A DNA stretch of 5,951 nucleotides, taken from assembly GCA_007130265.1 (NCBI GenBank), contig SLST01000062.1, forward strand, positions 1-5,951. Direction: 5' to 3'. How positions within the stretch are numbered: position 1 is the first letter of the stretch; every line of letters begins with the position of its first letter. Below are positions 1-5,951 of this stretch, one piece after another. The DNA is from Spirochaetales bacterium (GTDB lineage: Bacteria > Spirochaetota > Spirochaetia > DSM-27196 > SLST01). Below the pieces are notes generated by a model, which saw nothing but the letters and a program-made list of their open reading frames with translations, was not told the DNA's origin and ran no database searches. A program made the position numbers and the translations under genes.

Positions 1-1783
1 AGGTAATGTCGATCAGGCGGGACCGCCACCCGCGATGATCGAGGTCCACGAGCTGAGCGAGCTCCTCGTTCGTGAGAATGGGATGGTCGAGCTGAAGCCG
101 GTGGGCGTGCTCGGGAGAGACCTCGAGCAGGTTGCGTTCCGGTCCGATGTAGCTCGAGAGGCTCATAATGATGTCTTCACGGATGCTGTCGATCGGAGGG
201 TTGGTCACCTGAGCGAAGAGTTGCTTGAAGTAGTCGTAGACGAGCTTCGGCTTGTCGCTCAGGCACGCCAGCGGTGTGTCGTTCCCCATGCTTCCGAGCG
301 GCTCTCTGCCGTTCTCGGCCATCGGCCGCAGTACGATATCAAGGTGTTCACTCGTGTACCCGAACACCTTCAGTCGATGCACCATCGTCTCCGCGTCGAA
401 CGCCCTCACCGACTGCGGTTTTGGTAGGTCACTGAGCCGCAACCGCTGCTCGTTCAGCCAGGCGCGGTACGGGTAGCGCGTCGCGATGCCGTTCTTCAGC
501 TCGACGTCATCGACGATGCGTCCCTGCTCGAAGTCGACGAGGAACATCCGCCCCGGTTTCAGACGATCCTTCACGACGATCTTCTCGGGCGGCACGTCGA
601 GTACGCCCACCTCACTCGCCATAATCACCACGTCATCATCGGTGACATAGTACCGGCTCGGACGCAGGCCGTTGCGATCGAGCACCGCGCCAATGACGCG
701 TCCGTCGGTGAAGACGATGGAGGCCGGTCCGTCCCACGGTTCCATCTGCGTGCTCATGAACTCGTACATCGCGCTCCCGATGTCGGGCATCTGTCGGTGG
801 TGCTGCCACGCCTCGGGCACCATCATCATCACCGCCTCGGGCAGCTCCCTGCCGGACATGAGCAGGAGCTCGAGCGCGTTGTCGAAGTTTCCCGAATCCG
901 ACTGGTCTGCTTCCATCACCGGGAACGTCTTCGCGAGGTCGTCTGCGAACAGGGGCGACCGCAGCGTTCCCTCGCGCGCGGCCATCTTGTTCACGTTCCC
1001 GCGCAGCGTGTTGATCTCTCCGTTGTGACTCATGAAACGCAGCGGTTGCGCCCGGTCCCAGCTGGGAAAGGTGTTGGTGCTGAATCTCGAATGAACCATC
1101 GCGAGATGGCTCATGAAGTCGGGCTCGTTGAGGTCGGTGAAGTAGCGAAACAGCTGTTCCGGCATCAGCATGCCCTTGTACACGATCACGCGGACCGAAA
1201 GGCTGCAGATATAAAACGCCGCATTCGGGTCGTGTCTCGAGCCGTGAAGCTCGTGAGTCGCGCGCTTGCGTACGACGTAGAGTTTTCGCTCGAACTCGTC
1301 GGTGCCGATGGCGTCTCCCGCGGCGACGAAGAGCTGCTTCATGACAGGCTCGCTTTCGAGCGCCGTGGGTCCGATGATCGAGTTGTCGCGCGGAACGTCG
1401 CGCCATCCGAGTACGCGCTGGCCCTCCTCCGCGACTATCCGCTCTACCCCCGTCGTGCAGCAGTCCCGGTCGGCGGCGCTCTGCGGAAGGAACACGATCC
1501 CCGCCGAGTAGAGGCCGCGCGGGGGCAGCTCGACCCCGAGGTCACGCAGCGCCACCCGCTCGAGGAACTCCTGCGGCAGGCTCGTGAGGACTCCTGCGCC
1601 GTCGCCGGAGTTCTTGTCGCTTCCTACCGCCCCACGGTGAGTCATGTTGAGCAGCACTTCCCGCGCCGAGTCGATGATGCGACGGCTGCGCTCACCCTTG
1701 ATGTGGGCCACGAACCCAACCCCGCATGAATCGTGCTCGAACTGAGGGTCGTATAGTCCCGATCGCGCCGGTCGTGATCTCAT
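1..1783 (-). CDS. gltB: Glutamate synthase large subunit, N-terminal part (cut by the left edge)
   Basis: Large (alpha) subunit of glutamate synthase, which transfers the amide nitrogen of glutamine to 2-oxoglutarate in the cytoplasm (GOGAT step of ammonia assimilation). Reading from ATG 1783 gives 594 uninterrupted codons to the left edge, about 40% of the usual ~1500 residues. Residues 1-19 look like a propeptide. Cys20 in DSCGVGF is the expected N-terminal nucleophile after processing. R50 in THRG is residue 31 counted from Cys20, matching the glutamine-binding Arg of the family. Further amidotransferase motifs are MSHNGEINTLRGN (from 251, with N254/G255 as oxyanion-hole candidates) and LDRNGLRP (368-375). 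MGNDTPLA at 499 opens the central domain. The FMN/Fe-S domains are outside the window. The start is supported by AAGGAG 5 nt upstream and by the normal propeptide length. The gene follows argS after a 159-nt gap with its own promoter candidates. Identification is very secure; the NADPH versus ferredoxin type cannot be told from this part. Confidence 0.97.
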   Translation of the reverse strand, partial: MRSRPARSGLYDPQFEHDSCGVGFVAHIKGERSRRIIDSAREVLLNMTHRGAVGSDKNSGDGAGVLTSLPQEFLERVALRDLGVELPPRGLYSAGIVFLPQSAADRDCCTTGVERIVAEEGQRVLGWRDVPRDNSIIGPTALESEPVMKQLFVAAGDAIGTDEFERKLYVVRKRATHELHGSRHDPNAAFYICSLSVRVIVYKGMLMPEQLFRYFTDLNEPDFMSHLAMVHSRFSTNTFPSWDRAQPLRFMSHNGEINTLRGNVNKMAAREGTLRSPLFADDLAKTFPVMEADQSDSGNFDNALELLLMSGRELPEAVMMMVPEAWQHHRQMPDIGSAMYEFMSTQMEPWDGPASIVFTDGRVIGAVLDRNGLRPSRYYVTDDDVVIMASEVGVLDVPPEKIVVKDRLKPGRMFLVDFEQGRIVDDVELKNGIATRYPYRAWLNEQRLRLSDLPKPQSVRAFDAETMVHRLKVFGYTSEHLDIVLRPMAENGREPLGSMGNDTPLACLSDKPKLVYDYFKQLFAQVTNPPIDSIREDIIMSLSSYIGPERNLLEVSPEHAHRLQLDHPILTNEELAQLVDLDHRGWRSRLIDIT

Positions 1784-1788
1784 GCTGA

Positions 1789-1794
1789 CTCCTT
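1789..1794 (-). promoter_or_regulatory. Ribosome binding site of gltB
   Basis: The minus strand reads AAGGAG, then 5 nt (TCAGC), then the gltB ATG at 1783. This is a near-ideal Shine-Dalgarno sequence. It fixes the start that leaves a 19-residue propeptide before the catalytic cysteine. Confidence 0.85.
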
Positions 1795-1821
1795 CACCAG
1801 CCTCGTCGCAACGAATGAATA

Positions 1822-1844
1822 AATATCGAGCCTGGGGCGATATT
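1822..1844. repeat. Perfect 7-bp inverted repeat, possible operator for gltB
   Basis: The arms AATATCG (1822-1828) and CGATATT (1838-1844) are exact reverse complements with a 9-nt spacer. The right arm runs into the -10 hexamer of the proximal gltB promoter candidate, and the dyad centre (1833) falls close to the predicted transcription start. That is a typical place for a repressor site. In RNA it could form only a short hairpin, and no U-tract follows on the minus strand, so a terminator is unlikely. The role is inferred from position and no known regulator consensus is recognised. Confidence 0.5.
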
Positions 1845-1871
1845 CTTACAGAGATCCTACCGAAAGGTCAA
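1842..1871 (-). promoter_or_regulatory. Proximal sigma70-type promoter candidate for gltB (P2)
   Basis: The -35 is TTGACC (1871-1866, 5 of 6 to consensus). An 18-nt spacer separates it from the -10 AAGAAT (1847-1842, 4 of 6), which is preceded by TGT, an extended -10 element. A start near 1835 would leave a leader of about 50 nt before the gltB ATG. Judged by eye only, but this is the best promoter match in the window and it lies in an AT-rich intergenic stretch upstream of a well-supported start codon. Confidence 0.65.
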
Positions 1872-1903
1872 GTGCTACGTGCTTGTAGGAGTCGATTTCG
1901 CTT

Positions 1904-1933
1904 ATCTTACATATCCGTAGGCTATCGTGTCAT
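1904..1933 (-). promoter_or_regulatory. Distal sigma70-type promoter candidate for gltB (P1)
   Basis: The -35 is ATGACA (1933-1928, 5 of 6), followed by an 18-nt spacer and the -10 TAAGAT (1909-1904, 4 of 6). It starts about 10 nt after the argS stop and lies 62 bp upstream of the proximal candidate. Both share the string TGTAAGA at the -10. It is weaker evidence than P2 and could be chance in an AT-rich stretch. Confidence 0.4.
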
Positions 1934-1942
1934 TTTAACACA

Positions 1943-3688
1943 TCACATGATCGACAGATACGGGATATTCAGGAGCTCTAGACCGCTACGCAGGACCACG
2001 AGAATAGCCCGTGCGAGTACGAGCCGCGCATCGCGCACCGGCGGATCCGGCGCCGCGAGGATGGGGTGGTCGTGGTAGTACCCGGAGAAGGTCTTGGCGA
2101 GGTCGTACAGGTAACCCGCGATCGCAGCCGGCGAGAACTCGCTGCCGGCCTGCTCGACGACGTCCGGATACCGCGAGATCAGGCGAACGAGCTCCCACTC
2201 GACCTCGGTGTCGAGAAGCTCGGTGTCGATCTCCGACGCGTGCGCTCTGATGCCACGCGCGTCGGCTTTGCGCAGCATGCTGTTGATGCGCGCGCACATG
2301 TACTGAAGGTAGGGACCGGTGTTTCCGGTAAAGGAAAGAGACTCCTTCGGGTTGAAGATCATGTCCTTCGCCGGAGTCACCTGCAGCAGGTAGTAGTGAA
2401 GCGCGCCGACGGCAACCGCATGCGCGGTGCCCTCCACATCACCAACCGCCTCTTCGCGTTCCTTGGAGCGTATCTCGGCTGCGGCGAGGTCGCGAAGCTC
2501 GGCGATGAGATCATCGGCGTCGACGACGGTTCCCTCGCGGCTTTTCATCCTGCCTTCGGGAAGGTTGACCATGCCGTAGGAGAGGTGGTGGAGCTGCTTC
2601 GCCCAATCGTAGCCGAGTCGCTCGAGCACATGGAACAGAACCCGGAAGTGGTAGTTCTGCTCGCTCGCGACGACGTAGATCATTCGGTCAAAAGGCCAGT
2701 CCGCGTACCGCGCGATCACGGTGCCGATATCCTGTGTCACGTAAACCGACGTCCCGTCGGCGCGCAGCAGAATCTTGCGGTCGAGGTTGATCGGGGCCAG
2801 ATCGACCCAGACCGACCCGTCGGCCTCCTGGTAGAACCTCCCCTCCTCGAGCCCGCGCATGATCTGCGCCTTGCCGGACGTGTATGTCTCGCTCTCGAGG
2901 TAAATCGCGTCGAACTCGATCCCTGTTGCCTCGTACGTCGCCGAGTGGCCTTCGCGCACCCATTCGTTCATCGTCCGCCACAGCGCCACGACCTCTTCGT
3001 CGCCGGCTTCCCAGGCACGAAGCATCTCTCTCGCCCTCGTCTCGACGCTCGGGTCTTCGGCGGCCCACTCGGTGTATTTCACGTAGTAGTCGCCGACGAA
3101 ACGGTCTCCCTTGACGCCTCGACTCTCCGGCGTCTCACCGTTGCCGAACTCCTGGTAGGCGAGCATGGACTTGCAGATGTGAATGCCCCGGTCGTTGATC
3201 AGGTTGACGCTTCTAACCACTGCTCCGCACGCGGCGAGAATCCGAGAGACGCTCTCGCCGAGCGCGTCGTTGCGCAGATGCCCGAGGTGCAGCGGCTTGT
3301 TCGTGTTCGGAGACGAGTACTCGATCGTCACCCGCTCGCCCATGAGACGGCTGTTGCGTCCGTACGCGCTGTCTGCGGAGACGCAGCTCGAGAGCACCGC
3401 CGCGGCAACCTCCGCCCGAGGGTAGCGGACGTTGACGTAGGGCCCCGCGGCCTGCGCCCCGGCTTCGCCGCGGGCAAGGCGCGCAACGACCGCCTCGGCG
3501 ATCGCGGCCGGATTCATGCGGAACGTCTTCGCGAAGGGGAACATCGGGAAGGCGAGATCGCCGTGTTCGGTACTCGGCGGTGTTGCCGGAGCGATCTCGC
3601 CGTCCGGCGGCTCGATCCCCCGCTCTTCGGCCACCGTTCGCAGGGCCTGTGCAACTTCCTCGATCCATCGATTCCGGTACTCATTCAT
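1943..3688 (-). CDS. argS: Arginyl-tRNA synthetase (class I)
   Basis: Cytoplasmic enzyme that charges tRNA-Arg with arginine using ATP. The ORF opens at ATG 3697 (584 aa), but AGAGAGG ends directly against that codon. The Met at 3688 (residue 4) has the same Shine-Dalgarno at a 9-nt distance, so the 581-aa form is preferred. Residue numbers below count from 3697. The N-terminal tRNA-recognition (Add-1) domain covers about 5-95. The class I signature is SSPNTNKPLHLGHLRN (128-143, HIGH motif = HLGH 137-140). Catalytic-core motifs NLINDRG and YVVASEQNYHF follow. MKSREG (384-389) is the degenerate KMSKS equivalent common in ArgS. The helical DALR anticodon-binding domain runs from about 425 to the C-terminus, with TGPYLQYMCARI (460-471). 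Length is normal and all key motifs are intact. The gene overlaps the end of pgeF by 8 nt, so coupled translation is likely. No terminator is visible downstream. Confidence 0.97.
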   Translation of the reverse strand: MNEYRNRWIEEVAQALRTVAEERGIEPPDGEIAPATPPSTEHGDLAFPMFPFAKTFRMNPAAIAEAVVARLARGEAGAQAAGPYVNVRYPRAEVAAAVLSSCVSADSAYGRNSRLMGERVTIEYSSPNTNKPLHLGHLRNDALGESVSRILAACGAVVRSVNLINDRGIHICKSMLAYQEFGNGETPESRGVKGDRFVGDYYVKYTEWAAEDPSVETRAREMLRAWEAGDEEVVALWRTMNEWVREGHSATYEATGIEFDAIYLESETYTSGKAQIMRGLEEGRFYQEADGSVWVDLAPINLDRKILLRADGTSVYVTQDIGTVIARYADWPFDRMIYVVASEQNYHFRVLFHVLERLGYDWAKQLHHLSYGMVNLPEGRMKSREGTVVDADDLIAELRDLAAAEIRSKEREEAVGDVEGTAHAVAVGALHYYLLQVTPAKDMIFNPKESLSFTGNTGPYLQYMCARINSMLRKADARGIRAHASEIDTELLDTEVEWELVRLISRYPDVVEQAGSEFSPAAIAGYLYDLAKTFSGYYHDHPILAAPDPPVRDARLVLARAILVVLRSGLELLNIPYLSIM

Positions 3689-4445
3689 CAGACTCATCCT
3701 CTCTGACGATCGCGCGGCCGACCGCGGGCGAAGGCCCGATCAGCGCGAGCATCCCGTGGTAGCCGGGGCCCTCCCGGCGAAAACTTCCTAGTTGCGGCGT
3801 CAGAACGGTGCAATGATCAACGACCGCCGCTCTGATCCCGAGATCACGCGCGATTGCGAGATTCGCCGCGCGCATGTCAAGGTACGCCTGTTCGCCTCGC
3901 CAAACAACCGCGTCACTCCCCCACCTCGCGTAGTCGCGGCCGCGGGCCGCGTCGACGGCGTACGAGTCGCCGCTTATGCACGGTCCGTACAGTGCACGCA
4001 GATCCTCACATTCTGTGCCATACCGGCGGGCCATCGCCTCTACCGCATCCCGCAGGATGCCCGTGCCGCGCCAGCCGGAGTGCACGATCGCGTAGGCGCC
4101 CGTGCGCTCATCGGCGATCAGGACGGGCATACAGTCGCCGACGCCGACCGCGAGCACCGGTCCGCCCGGGGCGCTGACGATACCGTCTCCCTCGATCCGT
4201 GTCCCGCTCGCGGCGCTGCTCCCGACGGCGAGCAGCTCGTCGGCATGCCTGACGATCCGGGAGTGCGTCTGGCGGACCATACAGACCGACGCCGGGTCAA
4301 AACCCATCGCCTCGAGCGCCGCGCATCGAGTCTCGAGCGAGCGCATGTCGCCCGCGCCGACGAGCGTCAGGCGGGCCGGATGGACAAAGGGCAGGTCGAC
4401 CCATCCGTCCGCCTCTGCGGCGGCGAGCGGAAGCACAACTGTCAT
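3681..4445 (-). CDS. pgeF: Laccase-domain protein, PgeF/YfiH/YlmD family
   Basis: A 254-residue protein of the Cu/Zn-binding laccase-domain family (bacterial YfiH/YlmD, human LACC1/FAMIN). Members are reported to act as peptidoglycan-editing factor and as purine nucleoside phosphorylase/adenosine deaminase. Which activity applies here cannot be told from sequence. The three expected metal ligands are present: H61 in RQTHS, C105 in GVGDCMPVLIAD and H122 in VHSGWRGT. The family block YGPCIS (153-158) and the C-terminal HCT...FRREG...HGMLALI segment (211-236) are also present. There is no signal peptide or membrane segment, so it is probably cytosolic. Small departures from the usual motifs are QTHS for QVHG and GDC for ADC. 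The tail ends in the acidic VREDESDE. The start shares ATGA with the stop of the upstream gene, and a GAGGG-type ribosome site lies about 4-5 nt ahead. It overlaps argS downstream, so it sits inside an operon. Confidence 0.92.
   Translation of the reverse strand: MTVVLPLAAAEADGWVDLPFVHPARLTLVGAGDMRSLETRCAALEAMGFDPASVCMVRQTHSRIVRHADELLAVGSSAASGTRIEGDGIVSAPGGPVLAVGVGDCMPVLIADERTGAYAIVHSGWRGTGILRDAVEAMARRYGTECEDLRALYGPCISGDSYAVDAARGRDYARWGSDAVVWRGEQAYLDMRAANLAIARDLGIRAAVVDHCTVLTPQLGSFRREGPGYHGMLALIGPSPAVGRAIVREDESDE
3698..3704 (-). promoter_or_regulatory. Ribosome binding site of argS inside the end of pgeF
   Basis: The minus strand reads AGAGAGG immediately before ATG 3697 and 9 nt before ATG 3688. 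Ribosomes need a gap between this element and the start codon, so it decides for the second Met. It is embedded in the last codons of pgeF (those encoding the acidic tail), which fits translational coupling. Confidence 0.6.
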
Positions 4446-5951
4446 GCACCCTCAACGCTCGATTCCACACCGAGCAGATCTGAGAGGACCCCGGCAGCGG
4501 ACTTGCAGCGCACGTGCGCCTCTTCGAGCAGCTTCGCGAATCCGCCCGGAGAACGTCCTCCCAGTTCGCTGAGGTTGGCGATCGTATCGTAGCGCCCCCC
4601 AACGCTACCGTAGAGCACCCCCTCGAGAATTTGCCCGACCAGGTGAAAAGCCTCGACAGCCCGACGTATCATCGCAGACGCGTCGCCGTCGATCGTTGCA
4701 ACCAGCGCGAGTTGACGCTCGCGAGCCGCCTCCGTAGGAAGCGTCTCGTCACCGCTCTGCGCCCATGCCATGCCAAGGTCTCCGGTAGGCCTCAGACGAA
4801 CCTCCAGGTTGGCAACGTCGGTCTGCAGGCGCTGCATTGCGTGCCAGGCGCGATCCATGTCGGTACGGTTGTCCGCCTTGTAGAACTCGCCGTCCCGGTA
4901 GAGCGCACCGATGGGAACCGAGAGCTCCCGCTCGAAGATGCCCATGACCGCGCGCAGCACACCCATTGACAGCCCGTGACGGGCCGGTTCGTCGAGCCCG
5001 CTACGCGGGTAGCGCGGAAACGGCTGCGCGCCGCTGAGACCGAGCGTGGAGACGGCCGTACTGACGACCGCGTCCACGCGACGCTGGTAGGAGTAGCGGC
5101 GCCAGGCGTCATCAACGCGGTCACGCCAGAAACCCTTCCACTGGGCAAACCAGTCCTCACCGCCGCCGACTGCGACCGGACGGTAATGAAGGTTCGAGTG
5201 AGCGATTCGCACGAGGTCTGAGAACAGGTATGTTCGGCCAAACTCCCTGATCTCCGTATACGAAGCCGCGAACGATTCCACCTGACGACGAACGACTTCC
5301 TCCACCGCCTCATCGTCCTCATCGAGGCGATCCTGGTTCTGGTAGAGCCCGAGCGCTTCGAAGAGAACGGCGCTCGGGTCCGGCCGCATCCCGTCGTATA
5401 CCGCCGCCAGACGCGCGAGCTCGTCCGTCACGCGCGAGAGCGGCGCCGGCACAGGGTCACCCCCCGAGACCGGAAGAAAGGCTCCGATGAGCCGGTCGAA
5501 GGGAAAGGCGCTGAGCGTCATCAACTGATGCAGAACGCGGACATCGGTGTAGATCCGTGAGCGAATCTGAGGCGAAAGCGTCGACGTGATCGATTCGACT
5601 TCTCCGGTAGCGCGGCGCTTGACGTCGGCATCCTTGAGCTCCGGTCGGGCCGCGCCGATCTCGAATGGATCGGTGTCCGAAACAAGCCGCTCCTGTACCT
5701 CGGGAGCGTGAAGGCCTGCGAGAAAGGACACGAAGGCTCGCCGCTCGCGCCCCATGACTCGTGCGAGTATCCCGGCGAATCTCCTCGCCCGCTCCGAGAG
5801 CGCGCGAAAATCGTCGAGCGAGCCGGGACGGAAGGCCTGCTGCACCGTGTCGAAACCGTGCGGGATCGTAGAAGCAACGCGTCGCGCCAGGTCGCGCAGA
5901 AGATATCCTTCCACGACCGAGAGTCGCTCGCGGCCGGTGAAGAAGGCGAGC
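4442..5951 (-). CDS. DUF5312-like protein of unknown function (5' end beyond the right edge)
   Basis: Long soluble-looking protein; no enzyme motif, signal peptide or membrane segment is recognised. From GTG 5914 it is 490 aa, but the frame stays open for 12 more codons to the window edge (reading LAFFTGRERLSVVEGYLL across the GTG) and no ribosome site precedes that GTG. The true start is therefore probably outside, and the visible part is at least 502 residues. Counting from the GTG: an Arg-rich helical N-terminus (about 1-60), a conserved-looking DPSAVLFEALGLYQNQ (179-194) followed by an acidic DEDDEAVEE run, a Trp/Tyr-rich middle (255-280), YRDGEFYKADNRTDMD (339-354), and a C-terminal VGQILEGVLYGSVGGRYDT segment (426-444). 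The last block, and the style overall, recall the DUF5312 family that I associate with spirochaetes; this is from memory. It overlaps pgeF by ATGA, so the two are co-translated. That a real gene exists is very likely; the family assignment is moderate. Confidence 0.85.
   Translation of the reverse strand, partial: LAFFTGRERLSVVEGYLLRDLARRVASTIPHGFDTVQQAFRPGSLDDFRALSERARRFAGILARVMGRERRAFVSFLAGLHAPEVQERLVSDTDPFEIGAARPELKDADVKRRATGEVESITSTLSPQIRSRIYTDVRVLHQLMTLSAFPFDRLIGAFLPVSGGDPVPAPLSRVTDELARLAAVYDGMRPDPSAVLFEALGLYQNQDRLDEDDEAVEEVVRRQVESFAASYTEIREFGRTYLFSDLVRIAHSNLHYRPVAVGGGEDWFAQWKGFWRDRVDDAWRRYSYQRRVDAVVSTAVSTLGLSGAQPFPRYPRSGLDEPARHGLSMGVLRAVMGIFERELSVPIGALYRDGEFYKADNRTDMDRAWHAMQRLQTDVANLEVRLRPTGDLGMAWAQSGDETLPTEAARERQLALVATIDGDASAMIRRAVEAFHLVGQILEGVLYGSVGGRYDTIANLSELGGRSPGGFAKLLEEAHVRCKSAAGVLSDLLGVESSVEGA

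Noticed and set aside
797..1729. A 310-codon plus-strand open frame antisense to gltB
   Set aside because: The minus strand encodes a continuous, motif-rich GltB across the whole stretch, so this frame is a codon-bias shadow. The same holds for the 256-codon minus-strand frame at 636-1406, which is an alternative frame of gltB.
1927..1942. Possible terminator after argS (GTGT...ACAC on the minus strand)
   Set aside because: The stem is only 4 bp with an A/T loop and is not followed by a U-tract; it is too weak to call a rho-independent terminator.
1784..1942. A riboswitch or small RNA upstream of gltB
   Set aside because: The predicted leader from the proximal promoter is only about 50 nt, and the single short inverted repeat is better explained as a DNA site. 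No known aptamer core was recognised.
1782..2078. A 98-codon plus-strand open frame covering the argS-gltB gap
   Set aside because: It spans the promoter region and runs into the antisense of the argS 3' end. It has no ribosome site, and its residue make-up changes abruptly where it enters argS, ending in Arg/Ser-rich low-complexity sequence.
2066..3706. A 546-codon plus-strand open frame lying antisense to argS
   Set aside because: argS on the other strand has every catalytic motif and normal length. The antisense translation is rich in Arg, Val and His with no recognisable domain, as expected from a GC-rich gene whose codon bias suppresses stops on the opposite strand.
3792..4592. A 266-codon plus-strand open frame antisense to pgeF
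   Set aside because: It lies opposite a conserved PgeF gene with intact metal ligands and shows no domain of its own.

Overview
The window is a compact, GC-rich bacterial chromosomal segment. All real genes lie on the minus strand, so transcription runs from right to left. In order of transcription they are: a DUF5312-like protein of unknown function (truncated by the right edge), a laccase-domain protein of the PgeF/YfiH/YlmD family, arginyl-tRNA synthetase (argS), and the N-terminal two fifths of the glutamate synthase large subunit (gltB, truncated by the left edge). I see no mobile element, CRISPR array, tRNA or rRNA. The likely source is a high-GC, free-living member of the Spirochaetota. 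This rests mainly on the resemblance of the first gene to a family I recall as spirochaete-restricted, and on the style of the ArgS nucleotide-binding motif. It is an inference from memory, not a database result.

Right part (3681-5951): three genes are packed with overlaps. The DUF5312-like gene and pgeF share an ATGA stop/start junction. pgeF and argS overlap by 8 nt (17 nt if the upstream argS Met is used). The Shine-Dalgarno sequence of argS lies inside the end of pgeF. This argues for one transcript with translational coupling. The DUF5312-like frame stays open to the right edge, and the only listed start (GTG at 5914) has no convincing ribosome binding site, so its true start is probably outside the window.

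Middle (1784-1942): this 158-159 nt stretch is the only intergenic region. It is clearly AT-richer than its surroundings and holds the regulatory signals for gltB. These are two candidate sigma70-type promoters in tandem, a perfect 7-bp inverted repeat overlapping the -10 and predicted start of the proximal one, and a strong AAGGAG ribosome binding site. No rho-independent terminator is visible after argS, so read-through into gltB is possible.

Left part (1-1783): gltB encodes the class II glutamine amidotransferase domain with a predicted catalytic Cys20 behind a 19-residue propeptide, followed by the beginning of the central domain. The FMN and iron-sulfur part lies beyond the left edge.

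The genes do not form one pathway: translation (argS), cell-wall quality control or purine metabolism (pgeF), nitrogen assimilation (gltB) and an unknown. I found no convincing novel system. The points most worth a second look are the gltB control region and the uncharacterised first gene.
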